DNA of 64,000 bases from Streptomyces caeruleatus (GTDB lineage: Bacteria > Actinomycetota > Actinomycetes > Streptomycetales > Streptomycetaceae): contig NZ_KQ948924.1 of the NCBI RefSeq assembly GCF_001514235.1, forward strand, positions 751,832 through 815,831, given 5' to 3'. Each line of letters begins with the position of its first letter. The first letter of the stretch is position 1. Under the pieces are notes generated by a model. The model did no database searches, was not told the DNA's origin, and saw only the letters and a program-made list of their open reading frames with translations. Shown here in pieces: positions 1-8,870 of this stretch. A program made the translations under genes and the position numbers.

Positions 1-1167
1 CCCGCCAAGTTCGTGGCCGCGGCCCTGGAGGAGGTGGGACGCAAGAAGATCCCGAACGCCGTCCTGATCCCTTCCGGGTTCGCGGAGACCGGTGAGCACG
101 AGCTCCAGGCGGAGATCGTGGAGATCGCCGAGCGGCACGGCGTCCGGCTGCTCGGACCGAACATCTACGGCTACTACTCGACGTGGCAGGACCTGTGCGC
201 CACGTTCTGCACGCCGTACGACGTCAAGGGCGGGGTGGCGCTGACCTCGCAGTCCGGCGGCATCGGTATGGCCATCCTGGGCTTCGCGCGGACCACCAAG
301 ACGGGCGTGTCGGCGATCGTCGGCCTCGGCAACAAGTCGGACCTGGACGAGGACGACCTGCTGACCTGGTTCGGTGAGGACCCGCACACCGAGTGCATCG
401 CGATGCACCTGGAGGACCTCAAGGACGGCCGCGCCTTCGTCGAGGCCGCGCGGGCGACCGTACCGAAGAAGCCGGTCGTCGTCCTCAAGGCGGGCCGTAC
501 GGCGGCGGGCGCGAAGGCCGCGGGTTCGCACACCGGTGCGCTCGCCGGCGACAACGCCGTGTACGACGACATTCTCAAGCAGGCCGGTGTCATCCGGGCG
601 CCCGGCCTGAACGAGATGCTCGAGTACGCGCGCGCGTTGCCGGTGCTTCCCGCTCCCGAGGGCGACAACATCGTGATCATCACCGGAGCCGGCGGCAGCG
701 GCGTGCTGCTGTCGGACGCCGTGACCGACAACGGGCTGTCCCTGATGGAGATCCCGCCGGACCTGGACGAGGCCTTCCGGAAGTTCATCCCGCCCTTCGG
801 GGCCGCGGGCAACCCGGTGGACATCACGGGGGGCGAGCCGCCGTCGACGTACGAGGCGACGATCCGGCTCGGTCTGGAGGACCCGCGTATCCACGCACTG
901 GTCCTGGGCTACTGGCACACGATCGTCACTCCCCCGATGGTCTTCGCGGAACTCACCGCGCGCGTGGTGGCCGAGTTCCGGCAGCGCGGTATCGAGAAGC
1001 CCGTCGTCGCGTCGCTCGCGGGCGACGTCGAGGTCGAGGAGGCCTGCCAGTACCTGTACGAGCGGGGGGTCGTGGCGTACCCGTACACGACCGAGAAGCC
1101 GGTGGCCGTGCTGGGCGCCAAATACCGGTGGGCGCGGGCGGCGGGGTTGTTGGGGGGCGGTTCATGA
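1..1167 (+). CDS. NDP-forming acyl-CoA synthetase (acetate--CoA ligase family), alpha-type part; 5' end outside window
   Basis: The frame is open from base 1, so the N-terminus lies outside the window; the visible part is about 388 codons. Family role: reversible conversion of an acyl-CoA plus NDP and phosphate to acid plus NTP through a phospho-histidine. The end of the CoA-binding Rossmann domain is followed by two succinyl-CoA-ligase-like domains, with SQSGGIG near nt 250 and the catalytic-His motif GSHTGALAG at about nt 523-549 (His codon 529-531). No ATP-grasp domain is present, so a separate beta-type protein is expected upstream. Two OFA carriers follow on the same strand after a hairpin. 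In Streptomyces this set often sits with oxalyl-CoA decarboxylase and formyl-CoA transferase genes, so oxalate activation is likely. That is inference; other acids are possible. Confidence 0.85.
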   Translation, partial: PAKFVAAALEEVGRKKIPNAVLIPSGFAETGEHELQAEIVEIAERHGVRLLGPNIYGYYSTWQDLCATFCTPYDVKGGVALTSQSGGIGMAILGFARTTKTGVSAIVGLGNKSDLDEDDLLTWFGEDPHTECIAMHLEDLKDGRAFVEAARATVPKKPVVVLKAGRTAAGAKAAGSHTGALAGDNAVYDDILKQAGVIRAPGLNEMLEYARALPVLPAPEGDNIVIITGAGGSGVLLSDAVTDNGLSLMEIPPDLDEAFRKFIPPFGAAGNPVDITGGEPPSTYEATIRLGLEDPRIHALVLGYWHTIVTPPMVFAELTARVVAEFRQRGIEKPVVASLAGDVEVEEACQYLYERGVVAYPYTTEKPVAVLGAKYRWARAAGLLGGGS

Positions 1168-1180
1168 GGTGAGGGAGCAC

Positions 1181-1211
1181 GGGCCGGCCGACGGTGCGCG
1201 TCGGCCGGCCC
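1181..1211. terminator. GC-rich hairpin between ligase and OFA gene
   Basis: A perfect 13-bp inverted repeat (1181-1193 with 1199-1211) has a 5-nt loop and lies 13 bp after the ligase stop. There is no T-run, as is usual for actinomycete terminators. It may attenuate rather than stop transcription into the OFA genes. Confidence 0.55.
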
Positions 1212-1287
1212 CGGGACCCGTGCGCACACGAAAGGCATTGGACAGGGGGCGCTGGCCAGAACTTTCGACGCAAGGGGTGCAACCGAC

Positions 1288-2673
1288 ATGACCACAACCG
1301 ACGTTCCAAGGGTCGCCGCCTATCGGGAGGTGACCGACAAGAACGGACGCGTCTACCGCGTCGGTGAGTCCGACATCGACATCATGGGGCGCAAACGCAA
1401 GTGGATGGTCATCCTGCCCTGGATCGGCATGATGGGCATCTCGTCCGCCGAGTACGCGTTCGCGTCCGCCGAGGACACGCTCCACACCGCGCACCACTGG
1501 GCCAGTGCGCACATCTTCTGGATGATGACGGTCTGGGTCTTCTTCCAGGCCGCGGTGGCCTTCCCCGCCGGCAAGCTGCGTGAGTCCGGCAAGCTGCCGG
1601 CCCGTTTCGCCATGATGCTGGGTGCGGCGGGCACCCTGCTGGGCTATCTCTCGCTGGCCTACGCACCCCATGTCGTCGTCGCCTACATCGGCTTCAGCAT
1701 GTTCAGCGGCATGGGCGCCGGCATGGTCTACGCCACTTGCGTCAACATGGTCGGCAAGTGGTATCCGGAGCGCAAGGGCGGCAAGACCGGATTCGTCAAC
1801 GGCGGTTTCGCCTACGGCTCGGTGCCCTTCGTCTTCCTCTTCACCGGCTACATGGACCTGACCAACTTCCGCTGGGTGCTGGTCTCGGTCGGGCTCCTCC
1901 TCGCCCTGATGGTGGGCGTGGCCGGCTTCTTCTTCAAGGACCCGCCGAAGAACTGGTGGCCCGCCGACATCGACCCGCTCAACCCTCCCAAGGACTCGCG
2001 CGCCGCGCGCTCGCTGCGGATGAACCCGCCCGCGGTGCGCCAGTACACGCCTCTGGAAGCCTGGAAGACCGGCCGGGTCGCCCTGATGTGGTTCTGTCTG
2101 GCGTGCACGTCCGGCGTGAACATCTTCGGTATCGCCTTCCAGGTGGACATCGGTGAGGAGGCCGGCTTCGCCGGCGGGATCGTGGCGACGGCCATGTCAC
2201 TGAAGGCGGTCGTCAACGGCACCGGGCGCGGCGTGATCGGCTGGCTGTCCGACCTCTACGGCCGCAAGCGGTGCCTGCTCGCCGTCTGCGTCATCCTGGG
2301 CCTCGCCCAGTACGGCATCCTCTGGTCGGCGGAGAGCAAGCACCTGACGTTCTTCCTGATCTTCTCCGCGATCTCCGGCTTCGGCGGCGGCGCCATCTTC
2401 CCGATGTTCGCGGCGCTCACGGCCGACTACTTCGGCGAGAACAACAACGCGTCCAACTACGGCATGGTCTACAGCGCCAAGCTCGTCTCCGGTCTGGGCG
2501 CGGGCATGGGTGCCGTGGTCGTCAGCGCCTGGGGACACTCCGGTGCCTTCATCCTGGCCGGCTCCATCTCGCTCTTCGCCGGCTGCGTGGCGCTGTTCCT
2601 CAGCCCGCCAGGACGCGACAAGGAAACGCGCGTCGCCCCCAACCCACGACCGCTCGGCGAGGACATGGCCTGA
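1288..2673 (+). CDS. OFA-family MFS transporter (oxalate/formate antiporter-like), copy 1
   Basis: 461 residues, the usual length for 12-TM OFA (oxalate:formate antiporter family) carriers. A polar N-terminal segment of about 45 residues is followed by TM1 (MVILPWIGMMGI). The inter-helix MFS signature region (GKWYPERKGGKTGF, about residues 157-170) and a second-half repeat (GWLSDLYGRKR, about 317-327) are visible. ATG 1288 lies 120 bp after the ligase. Together with its paralogue 1 bp downstream it probably imports the acid activated by the upstream ligase, with oxalate/formate exchange the family precedent. Substrate is inferred from family and context only. The carrier lacks OFA-type N-terminal brevity: the first 45 residues are shared with copy 2 and probably cytoplasmic. 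Confidence 0.88.
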   Translation: MTTTDVPRVAAYREVTDKNGRVYRVGESDIDIMGRKRKWMVILPWIGMMGISSAEYAFASAEDTLHTAHHWASAHIFWMMTVWVFFQAAVAFPAGKLRESGKLPARFAMMLGAAGTLLGYLSLAYAPHVVVAYIGFSMFSGMGAGMVYATCVNMVGKWYPERKGGKTGFVNGGFAYGSVPFVFLFTGYMDLTNFRWVLVSVGLLLALMVGVAGFFFKDPPKNWWPADIDPLNPPKDSRAARSLRMNPPAVRQYTPLEAWKTGRVALMWFCLACTSGVNIFGIAFQVDIGEEAGFAGGIVATAMSLKAVVNGTGRGVIGWLSDLYGRKRCLLAVCVILGLAQYGILWSAESKHLTFFLIFSAISGFGGGAIFPMFAALTADYFGENNNASNYGMVYSAKLVSGLGAGMGAVVVSAWGHSGAFILAGSISLFAGCVALFLSPPGRDKETRVAPNPRPLGEDMA

Positions 2674-2674
2674 C

Positions 2675-4066
2675 ATGACGGCAGATCCGTACGCAGCAAG
2701 CAGTTCGTCCGCATCATCCGACGCCGCACACCGTCCCTACCGTGAGGTGACCGACGCGCGCGGGCGCGTCTATCGCATCGGCGAGACCGACCGCGACATC
2801 CTCGGCCACTCCCGCAAGATCATGGTGTATCTCCCGTGGATCGCCATGATGGCCATCAGCGTCTTCGAATACGCGTACGGCTCTGCCGAGGACACCCTGT
2901 CCCATGCGCACGGCTGGACGCAGAGCAACACCTTCTGGATCCTCAGCGTCTGGGTGTTCTTCCAGGCCGGCATCGCCTTCCCTGCGGGCTGGCTGCGCGA
3001 GAAGGGCATCCTGACGGCCCGCAGGGCCATGTACCTGGGCTCGGGCATGTGCCTGCTGGGGTTCCTCGCCCTCTCGCACCTGGACAACGTCCTGCTGGCG
3101 ATCCTCGGCTTCGGGGTCGTCGGCGGCCTCGGGGCCGGCCTGGTCTACGCGACCTGCATCAACATGGTCGGCAAGTGGTTTCCCGAACGGCGCGGCGCCC
3201 GGACCGGGTTCGTCAACGGCGGATTCGCGTACGGATCACTGCCGTTCATCTTCATCTTCAACTACGGGTTCGACACCGCGAACTACCACCGGGTGCTGGA
3301 CCTGATCGGCTGCTACATCATGATCGTCGTCCTCGGATGCGCGTACTTCTTCAAGGACCCGCCGAAGAACTGGTGGCCCGCGGACGTCGATCCGCAGACG
3401 CACACGGGCGACCGGAAGAACGCGGTGAGCCTCGCCAAGAACCCTCCGGCGGTGAAGCAGTACACGCCCCGGGAGGCCATCAGGACCGGCATGCTGCCCC
3501 TGATGTGGCTGTCCGTCGTACTGACCGCCGGGGTGTCGATCTTCGGCATCTCCTTCCAGGTCGACTACGCCAAGGACGTGGGCTTCGGCCCGCTGGTCGC
3601 TGCGTCGTCGATGGGCGTGATGGCGGTGATCAACGGCATCGGCCGCGGTGTCGTGGGCTGGCTGTCGGACCGGTGGGGCCGCAAGTCGACGCTGGTGTTC
3701 GTGATCGTCGTGCTGGGCCTCGCCCAGTTCGGCGTGATCTGGGCGGGCGATCTCAGGAGCGAATGGCTGTTCCTGTTCTTCGCCTTCCTCTCCGGTTTCG
3801 GCGGCGGCGCCTTCTACCCGCTGTTCGCGGCGCTCACCCCCGACTACTTCGGGGAGAACTACAACGCCACCAACTACGGGCTCGTCTACAGCGGCAAGCT
3901 GATCAGCGGCCTGTTCGGCGGCGGACTGGGTTCCATGGTCGTCGCGGCCTGGGGCTACGACGGCGCGTACGCGCTGGCCGGCGGCGTGTCGTTGGTGGCC
4001 GCGGCCATCGCTTTGCTGCTGCGGCAGCCAGGGCGGAGCGCGACGGTCCCGCACCCCGTGCACTGA
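2675..4066 (+). CDS. OFA-family MFS transporter, copy 2 (tandem paralogue)
   Basis: 463 residues. The start ATG lies 1 bp after the stop of copy 1 (TGACATG), so the pair is translationally coupled. The open frame extends further upstream, but that part overlaps copy 1 and is not used. It shares long stretches with copy 1: a YREVTDARGRVYRIGETD N-terminal motif, FFKDPPKNWWPADVD before the central loop, and GWLSDRWGRKS in the second half. This points to tandem duplication followed by divergence. Two carriers could form a heteromer or have different substrates; the sequence does not decide. A strong hairpin follows 14 bp downstream. Confidence 0.88.
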   Translation: MTADPYAASSSSASSDAAHRPYREVTDARGRVYRIGETDRDILGHSRKIMVYLPWIAMMAISVFEYAYGSAEDTLSHAHGWTQSNTFWILSVWVFFQAGIAFPAGWLREKGILTARRAMYLGSGMCLLGFLALSHLDNVLLAILGFGVVGGLGAGLVYATCINMVGKWFPERRGARTGFVNGGFAYGSLPFIFIFNYGFDTANYHRVLDLIGCYIMIVVLGCAYFFKDPPKNWWPADVDPQTHTGDRKNAVSLAKNPPAVKQYTPREAIRTGMLPLMWLSVVLTAGVSIFGISFQVDYAKDVGFGPLVAASSMGVMAVINGIGRGVVGWLSDRWGRKSTLVFVIVVLGLAQFGVIWAGDLRSEWLFLFFAFLSGFGGGAFYPLFAALTPDYFGENYNATNYGLVYSGKLISGLFGGGLGSMVVAAWGYDGAYALAGGVSLVAAAIALLLRQPGRSATVPHPVH

Positions 4067-4080
4067 CCGGTCGCGCATGT

Positions 4081-4114
4081 GAGGAGGCCCTCCCCGCTCG
4101 GGGAGGGCCTCCTC
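4081..4114. terminator. Bidirectional terminator hairpin
   Basis: A perfect 15-bp inverted repeat (4081-4095 with 4100-4114) has a 4-nt loop. It lies between the convergent OFA gene (stop 4066) and the sugar isomerase gene (stop 4133), so it probably serves both. Confidence 0.85.
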
Positions 4115-4132
4115 ATGTCGGTTCGAGGACCG

Positions 4133-5191
4133 TCAGCACTTCTCCCGCAGCGAGTGCAGATGCGCGCTCGAACGGCGTGCGAAGGTCAACGACTCGGTCG
4201 GGTTGTCGTGCTCCGCCTGCCAGTGGTGGGCGAACCGCTGTCCGCGCAGCCTGGTCACAGCGGAGATGAACCGCTTGTAGTCGATGTCGCCGTCACCGAC
4301 GTCGACCATGTCGTAGCCGTACTGGTTGGTCGGATCGCTCACGCCGTCCTTGACGTGGAAGAGCGGGTAGCGGTGCGGCTGCTTCAGTACGTAGTCCAGG
4401 GGCTCGAAGGGGGCGGCCGATCCGTCGGGCCGCTTCGAGAAGCGGAACTGGCCGGAGTACGCCCAGAAGATGTCCATCTCCAGGTACACGAGGTCGGGGT
4501 CGGTCTCCGCGAGCAGCACGTCGTAGAGGCGCACCTTGGGGTTGTCGGTGGCGAAGGAGAACTCCTCGGAGTGGTTGTGCTGGTAGAACTTCAAGCCGCG
4601 CGCCTTCGCCGCGGCACCGTAGGTGTTGAACTCCTCGGCGGCACGCTTCCAGGCGTCGACGGTGGAGCCGTAGCGGAACGGGCCGGACGCGGTGCCTATG
4701 TGCTTCAGGCCGAGGGCCTGGGCGTCGTCGAGGACCTTGGTGAGGTTCTGGGCGAAGGTGTAGGCGTTCGGGTCGTCGGAGTAGTAGCCGACGTGGCTGC
4801 CGATCGGGTTCAGGCCGTGGTTCCTCGCCAGCCTCTTGAGCTGGGCGAGGGTGATCGGTCCGGCCGAGCCCTGGGTGTATCCGGCGAACTCGACCTCGTC
4901 GTAGCCGTACTTCTCCAACTCGGCGAAGACAGGGGCGAAACCGAGCGTGGAAACCTTGTCGCGCAGGCTGTAGAGCTGGATGCCGAGGCGACCGGGCGGC
5001 AGGACGGGACGGCCGCGGCCGGCGCCGCGGGAGGTCGCGTCGGTGGTGGACGCGGCGCCCGGAGCGGCGGTCACGGGGGCAGCGGCGGCGCCCAGCAGGG
5101 CCGCGGCCGTGGTGCCCGCGGCCACGCCGAGCATGCCTCGTCTGCTGAGGCGGTGGGTGAGTTCGGGATCCGTCTGGGAAAAGCGGCTCAT
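4133..5191 (-). CDS. Tat-exported sugar phosphate isomerase/epimerase-like TIM-barrel protein
   Basis: 352 residues. ATG 5191 was chosen because it opens a Tat signal: SRRGMLGVAAG near residues 15-25, then an Ala-rich hydrophobic stretch and an AAP-type cleavage region near residue 40. The longer open frame upstream overlaps the phosphodiesterase gene antisense-free but lacks coding character. The mature part is a xylose-isomerase-like TIM barrel (GIQLYSLRD at about 75; HNHSEEF, FHVKDG and EHDN as likely metal or substrate positions). Members of this class exported to the cell surface include 3-keto-glycoside-processing enzymes and inositol-type isomerases; the substrate here is unknown. It lies 83 bp after the ebo-like operon and may be its last gene or separately transcribed. 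Confidence 0.85.
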   Translation of the reverse strand: MSRFSQTDPELTHRLSRRGMLGVAAGTTAAALLGAAAAPVTAAPGAASTTDATSRGAGRGRPVLPPGRLGIQLYSLRDKVSTLGFAPVFAELEKYGYDEVEFAGYTQGSAGPITLAQLKRLARNHGLNPIGSHVGYYSDDPNAYTFAQNLTKVLDDAQALGLKHIGTASGPFRYGSTVDAWKRAAEEFNTYGAAAKARGLKFYQHNHSEEFSFATDNPKVRLYDVLLAETDPDLVYLEMDIFWAYSGQFRFSKRPDGSAAPFEPLDYVLKQPHRYPLFHVKDGVSDPTNQYGYDMVDVGDGDIDYKRFISAVTRLRGQRFAHHWQAEHDNPTESLTFARRSSAHLHSLREKC

Positions 5192-5274
5192 GCCTGGAAC
5201 TCCCTGTGATCGAAGGCCGTTGTCAGTGGTGAGTGCTTCACTTGTGATCAGTCGGAGCTGAGCGGGCTGACCGC

Positions 5275-6780
5275 TCAGCCGAGACCGGCGAGTTGGAGCA
5301 GAAGTGACTTCACATCGGTGGCCGCGACGCGGTCGCCGACAGCGCGGGGGGGGGTGGAGCAGATGAGGAGCGGACCGTCGGCGTCGCTCGCTGGGATGCG
5401 GCCATGGCTGCCGCGAATAGGTGAGGGATCCAGAGGCACGACCGCCATGCGGTAGCGCATGCCGAGTTTCTTGCGGGCGAGCGCGGTCGCCGCCTTGACC
5501 TTGACGTAGGGGTCGAGGGGATCCATGAAGAGTTCGACCGGGTCGTAGCCGGGTTTGCGATGGATCTCGACGAGTCGCGCGAAGTCGGGCGCGCGGGCGT
5601 CGTCCAGCCAGTAGTAGTACGTGAACCAGGCGTCCGGCTCCGCGACGGCGACGAGCTCGCCGGAGCGCGGGTGGTCGAGGTGGTGGGCCTTCTTGCCCTC
5701 GTCGTCGAGGAGTTGCTCGATGCCGGGCAGTCCGTCCAGGGCGGCCCGGGTCGCGTCGAGGTCTTCCGGCCTGCGTACGTAGACATGGGCGATCTGGTGG
5801 TCGGCGACCGCGAAGGCGCGTGACGCCATCGGGTCCAGGTACTCCATGCCGTCCTGGGTGTGTACTTCGAGCAGCCCTGCCTGCCGCAGGGCGCGGTTGA
5901 TGTCGACGGGGCGGCTCACGCGAGTGATGCCGTACTCGGACAGCGCGACGACGGTACGGCCCTCGGATCGGGCGTCGTCCAGCAGCGGGGCCATAGCTGC
6001 GTCCAGGTCGGCGGCCGCCTTCAGGGAGCGTGGGTCGTCGGGGCCGAAGCGCTGCAAGTCGTAGTCGAGATGAGGGAGGTAGCACAGGGCCAGGTCGGGG
6101 TGGCGGGTGCGGATGATGTGGCGGGTCGCGTCGATGATCCAGCGGCTGGACACGAGATCGGCGCCGGGGCCCCAGAAGTGGAACAGCGGGAACGTGCCGA
6201 GTCTCCCGGTGAGTTCGTCGTGCAGGGCGGGCGGGCGGGTGTAGCAGTCGGGTTCCTTGCGGCCGTCGGAGTAGTAGATCGGACGGGGGGTGACGGTGAA
6301 GTCGGTGTCGGCGCCCATGGCGTACCACCAGCAGATGTTGGCGACGGTGTAGCCGGGGTGTGCGCGGCGGGCGGCGTCCCAGAGTTTGTCGCCGGCGACC
6401 AGGCCGTTGTGCTGGCGCCACAGGAGTACGTCGCCGAGGTCACGGAAGTACCAGCCGTTGCCGACGATGCCGTGCTCCGACGGGTGGGTGCCGGTGAGGA
6501 AGGTGGACTGGGCGGCGCAGGTGACGGCGGGCAGGACGGTGCCGAGCGGGGCGTGGCAGCCGGACTGGGCGAGTCTCTTGAGGTGCGGCATGTGGTCGAG
6601 GAGACGGGGGGTGAGGCCGACGACGTCGAGGACGAGGAGAGGGGTGGGGCGGCGCTGAGCGGTGGCGTCCGGTCGGGGTGCTGGGCGGCCTCGGGGTGCG
6701 GTGGGCGGCGCTGTCGGGCTGGCCGGGTCCGCCGGATCCATCAGGTCCGCGGCGTCCGTCGGGTCGAGCGGCTCGGTCAT
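5275..6780 (-). CDS. Type I phosphodiesterase/nucleotide pyrophosphatase family protein (EboF-like)
   Basis: 501 residues, alkaline-phosphatase superfamily. Metal and nucleophile positions are recognisable: LLVLDVVGLTP (first Asp, about residue 50), AVTCAAQSTFLTGTHP (nucleophile Thr), YLPHLDYDLQRFGPDD (Asp/His), ALSEYGI where the usual SDHG appears as SEYG, and ADHQIAHVYV. There is no signal peptide; the first 40 residues are Pro/Ala/Asp-rich. The start ATG overlaps the stop of the EboE gene by 4 bp (6777-6780). Family members hydrolyse phosphodiesters or phosphomonoesters; the substrate is unknown. The SDHG-to-SEYG change suggests altered metal binding. Its position after EboE matches EboF of ebo clusters. 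Confidence 0.85.
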   Translation of the reverse strand: MTEPLDPTDAADLMDPADPASPTAPPTAPRGRPAPRPDATAQRRPTPLLVLDVVGLTPRLLDHMPHLKRLAQSGCHAPLGTVLPAVTCAAQSTFLTGTHPSEHGIVGNGWYFRDLGDVLLWRQHNGLVAGDKLWDAARRAHPGYTVANICWWYAMGADTDFTVTPRPIYYSDGRKEPDCYTRPPALHDELTGRLGTFPLFHFWGPGADLVSSRWIIDATRHIIRTRHPDLALCYLPHLDYDLQRFGPDDPRSLKAAADLDAAMAPLLDDARSEGRTVVALSEYGITRVSRPVDINRALRQAGLLEVHTQDGMEYLDPMASRAFAVADHQIAHVYVRRPEDLDATRAALDGLPGIEQLLDDEGKKAHHLDHPRSGELVAVAEPDAWFTYYYWLDDARAPDFARLVEIHRKPGYDPVELFMDPLDPYVKVKAATALARKKLGMRYRMAVVPLDPSPIRGSHGRIPASDADGPLLICSTPPRAVGDRVAATDVKSLLLQLAGLG

Positions 6781-7946
6781 GGCAGCTCCTTCAGGCCGAG
6801 GTCGGTCAGCAGATCGCGGGCGAGGGTGAGTTCGGCCGCGATGCCGTCGGCGAGCTGGCTGCGGGCTCGGGGCCGCAGTTCGGGTGGGAGGGCCTGCCAG
6901 GTGTAGGTCTCGACCTCCAGGTGGCGGGTGAGCGGGTGCGGGCCGCCGACGAGGCGGGTCAGGGCGGTCTTGAGCACGGGGAGTGTGGAGGTGAGGGGTG
7001 CGGCGGGGGCCGCGTGGAGCGGGACGTGGAAGTGGGCCCGCCAGGGCGAGGCGTCGGGCAGGGCGTCGCCCTTGAGGGCCTCGCCCAGGTCGTCGGTGCC
7101 GCGCAGGCCGGCGGCGGTGGCGGTGCGGGTCTGGTGCAGGAAGCGGGGTTCGTCGAAGGCGGCGAGGGCCTCGCGGACTTCGGGGAGGTGGGGGTGTTCG
7201 GCGTGCAGAGCGGCTGAGAGCTGGGACTTGACGACGGGGACGCGTGCTTCGGCGAGTGCGTCCAGGGCGGTGTGCGGATCTTCGAAGGAGGTGGCGAGGT
7301 GACAGGTGTCGACGCAGATGCCGATGCGGTCGTCGCCGATCGCGGTGAGTGGGGTGATGGCGTCGGCGGTGGTCTCGACGGTGCAGCCGGGTTCGGGTTC
7401 GAGGCCGACGCGGATGTCGCGGCCGGTCAGCTCCTGGAGGGCGTCGAGGCGTTCGGCGAGGGTGAGCAGGGCGGTGCGGGCGGTCTCGGCGCGCTGCTCG
7501 TCGTAGGCGGTGCGCCAGGCGAGGGGCAGGGTGGAGATGCTGCCCTGGGTGACGTCGTCGGGGAGAAGTCCGGCGAGGACACGGGCCAGGGCGGTGGTGT
7601 GGTCGAGGCGCTCTGGGTCGGCCCAGTCCGGTTTGTACACACGGTACTTGACCTCTTCGGCTCCGAATCCTTCATACGGGAAGCCGTTCAGGGTGACGAC
7701 CTCGAGGCCTCGCCGGTCGAGTTCGGTGCGCAGTCCGCGCAAGGCGGACGGGTCGCTGACGAGGGCGTGAGCGGCGTCCTTGGCGAGCCACAGGCCGATG
7801 CCGAGGCGGTCTCGGCCGAGCCGGCGGCGGACGGGTTCGCAGTGGTCGCGGAGCTGGGCGAGGATGCCGTCGAGGGTCTCGGCCGGGTGGACGTTGGTGC
7901 AGTAGGCGAGGTGGACGGTGGAGCCGTCGGGGTGGCGGAAGCGCAT
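6777..7946 (-). CDS. EboE-like metabolite traffic protein (TIM barrel)
   Basis: 389 residues. The N-terminus carries the EboE hallmark HLAYCTNVHPAETL (about residues 12-25), followed by a TIM barrel with ETTADAI, GICVDTCHLA and KSQLSAALH segments typical of sugar isomerase-like barrels. ATG 7946 lies 3 bp after the TatD stop, and its own stop overlaps the phosphodiesterase start, so translation is coupled on both sides. In cyanobacteria and proteobacteria ebo genes have been linked to export of a precursor of scytonemin or similar compounds to the periplasm; the biochemical role of EboE is not established. Assignment to the family is firm, function is not. Confidence 0.88.
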   Translation of the reverse strand: MRFRHPDGSTVHLAYCTNVHPAETLDGILAQLRDHCEPVRRRLGRDRLGIGLWLAKDAAHALVSDPSALRGLRTELDRRGLEVVTLNGFPYEGFGAEEVKYRVYKPDWADPERLDHTTALARVLAGLLPDDVTQGSISTLPLAWRTAYDEQRAETARTALLTLAERLDALQELTGRDIRVGLEPEPGCTVETTADAITPLTAIGDDRIGICVDTCHLATSFEDPHTALDALAEARVPVVKSQLSAALHAEHPHLPEVREALAAFDEPRFLHQTRTATAAGLRGTDDLGEALKGDALPDASPWRAHFHVPLHAAPAAPLTSTLPVLKTALTRLVGGPHPLTRHLEVETYTWQALPPELRPRARSQLADGIAAELTLARDLLTDLGLKELP

Positions 7947-7949
7947 GGC

Positions 7950-8870
7950 TCACGCTCCCGTGGCCGGTGCGCCGGCAGGGTCGTGCCGCTGTCTCGGTGC
8001 GCCCGCCGGTCCGTCAGAGTCCTTCGGGGCGCCACGGAGGATGGAGTTGCCCTCGTGGGTGGCTTCCGGGGTCGTGATGTCGAGGTCGAGGCGGCCGCTG
8101 AGCCCGTAGAAGGCGACCGGGTTGCGCCACAGCACGAGATCGACGTCGTCCGCGTCGAAGCCCTCGGCCAGCATCAGGTCCGCGACCCGGCGGGTCTTCA
8201 GGGGGTCGCTCCTGCCCCAGTCGGCGGCGGAGTTCACCAGTACCTGCTCGGGGCCGTACTCCCGGAGGATCGCGACCATCCGTTCCTCGTCCATCTTGGT
8301 GTCGGGATAGACGGAGAACCCGAGCCAGCAGCCGCTGTCCTTGGCCTCCTTGACGGTGGTCTCGTTGAGGTGGTCGACCAGGACGTGGTCCGGGGGCAGT
8401 GCGGATTCCCGGACGACGTCGAGGGTGCGGCGCAGGCCCGCGAGCTTGTCGCGGTGCGGGGTGTGGACGAGCGCGGGGAGTTCGTGGGCGGCGGCCAGCT
8501 GGAGCTGGGCGGCGAGGGCGGTGTCCTCGGCGGGGGTCATCGAGTCGTAGCCGATCTCGCCGACGGCGACGACCTGATCCTTGACGAGATACCGGGGCAG
8601 TTCGTCGAGGACGGCGACACAGCGCGGGTCGTTCGCCTCCTTGGGGTTGAGGGCGAGCGTGCAGTGGTGGGCGATGCCGTGCTGGGCGGCGCGGAAGGGC
8701 TCCCAGCCCAGAAGGGAGTCGAAGTAGTCGAGGAAGGAGGCGACCGAGGTGCGGGGTTGGCCCAGCCAGAAGGAGGGCTCGACGACGGCGCGGATGCCGG
8801 CGGTGTGCATGGCCTCGTAGTCGTCGGTGGTCCGAGAGGTCATGTGGATGTGGGGGTCGAAGAGGCGCAT
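7950..8870 (-). CDS. TatD-family metal-dependent hydrolase (EboB-like)
   Basis: 306 residues. The N-terminal metal motif FDPHIHMTSRTTDDYEAM (about residues 4-21) and downstream GEIGYD, LVHTPHRDK and DHLNE segments fit the amidohydrolase-type TIM barrel of the TatD/EboB group. Known members are phosphodiesterases or amidohydrolases; the substrate is unknown. ATG 8870 overlaps the EboA stop by 1 bp (TGATG). The last 30 residues (after about 275) are Pro/Ala/Gly-rich, low-complexity and probably not part of the fold. Position between EboA and EboE matches the conserved ebo order. Confidence 0.88.
   Translation of the reverse strand: MRLFDPHIHMTSRTTDDYEAMHTAGIRAVVEPSFWLGQPRTSVASFLDYFDSLLGWEPFRAAQHGIAHHCTLALNPKEANDPRCVAVLDELPRYLVKDQVVAVGEIGYDSMTPAEDTALAAQLQLAAAHELPALVHTPHRDKLAGLRRTLDVVRESALPPDHVLVDHLNETTVKEAKDSGCWLGFSVYPDTKMDEERMVAILREYGPEQVLVNSAADWGRSDPLKTRRVADLMLAEGFDADDVDLVLWRNPVAFYGLSGRLDLDITTPEATHEGNSILRGAPKDSDGPAGAPRQRHDPAGAPATGA

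Noticed and set aside
5192-6421. N-terminal extension of the sugar isomerase frame up to 6421
   Set aside because: ATG 5191 opens a Tat signal peptide; the extension overlaps the phosphodiesterase gene on the same strand in another frame and is Arg/Pro-rich.
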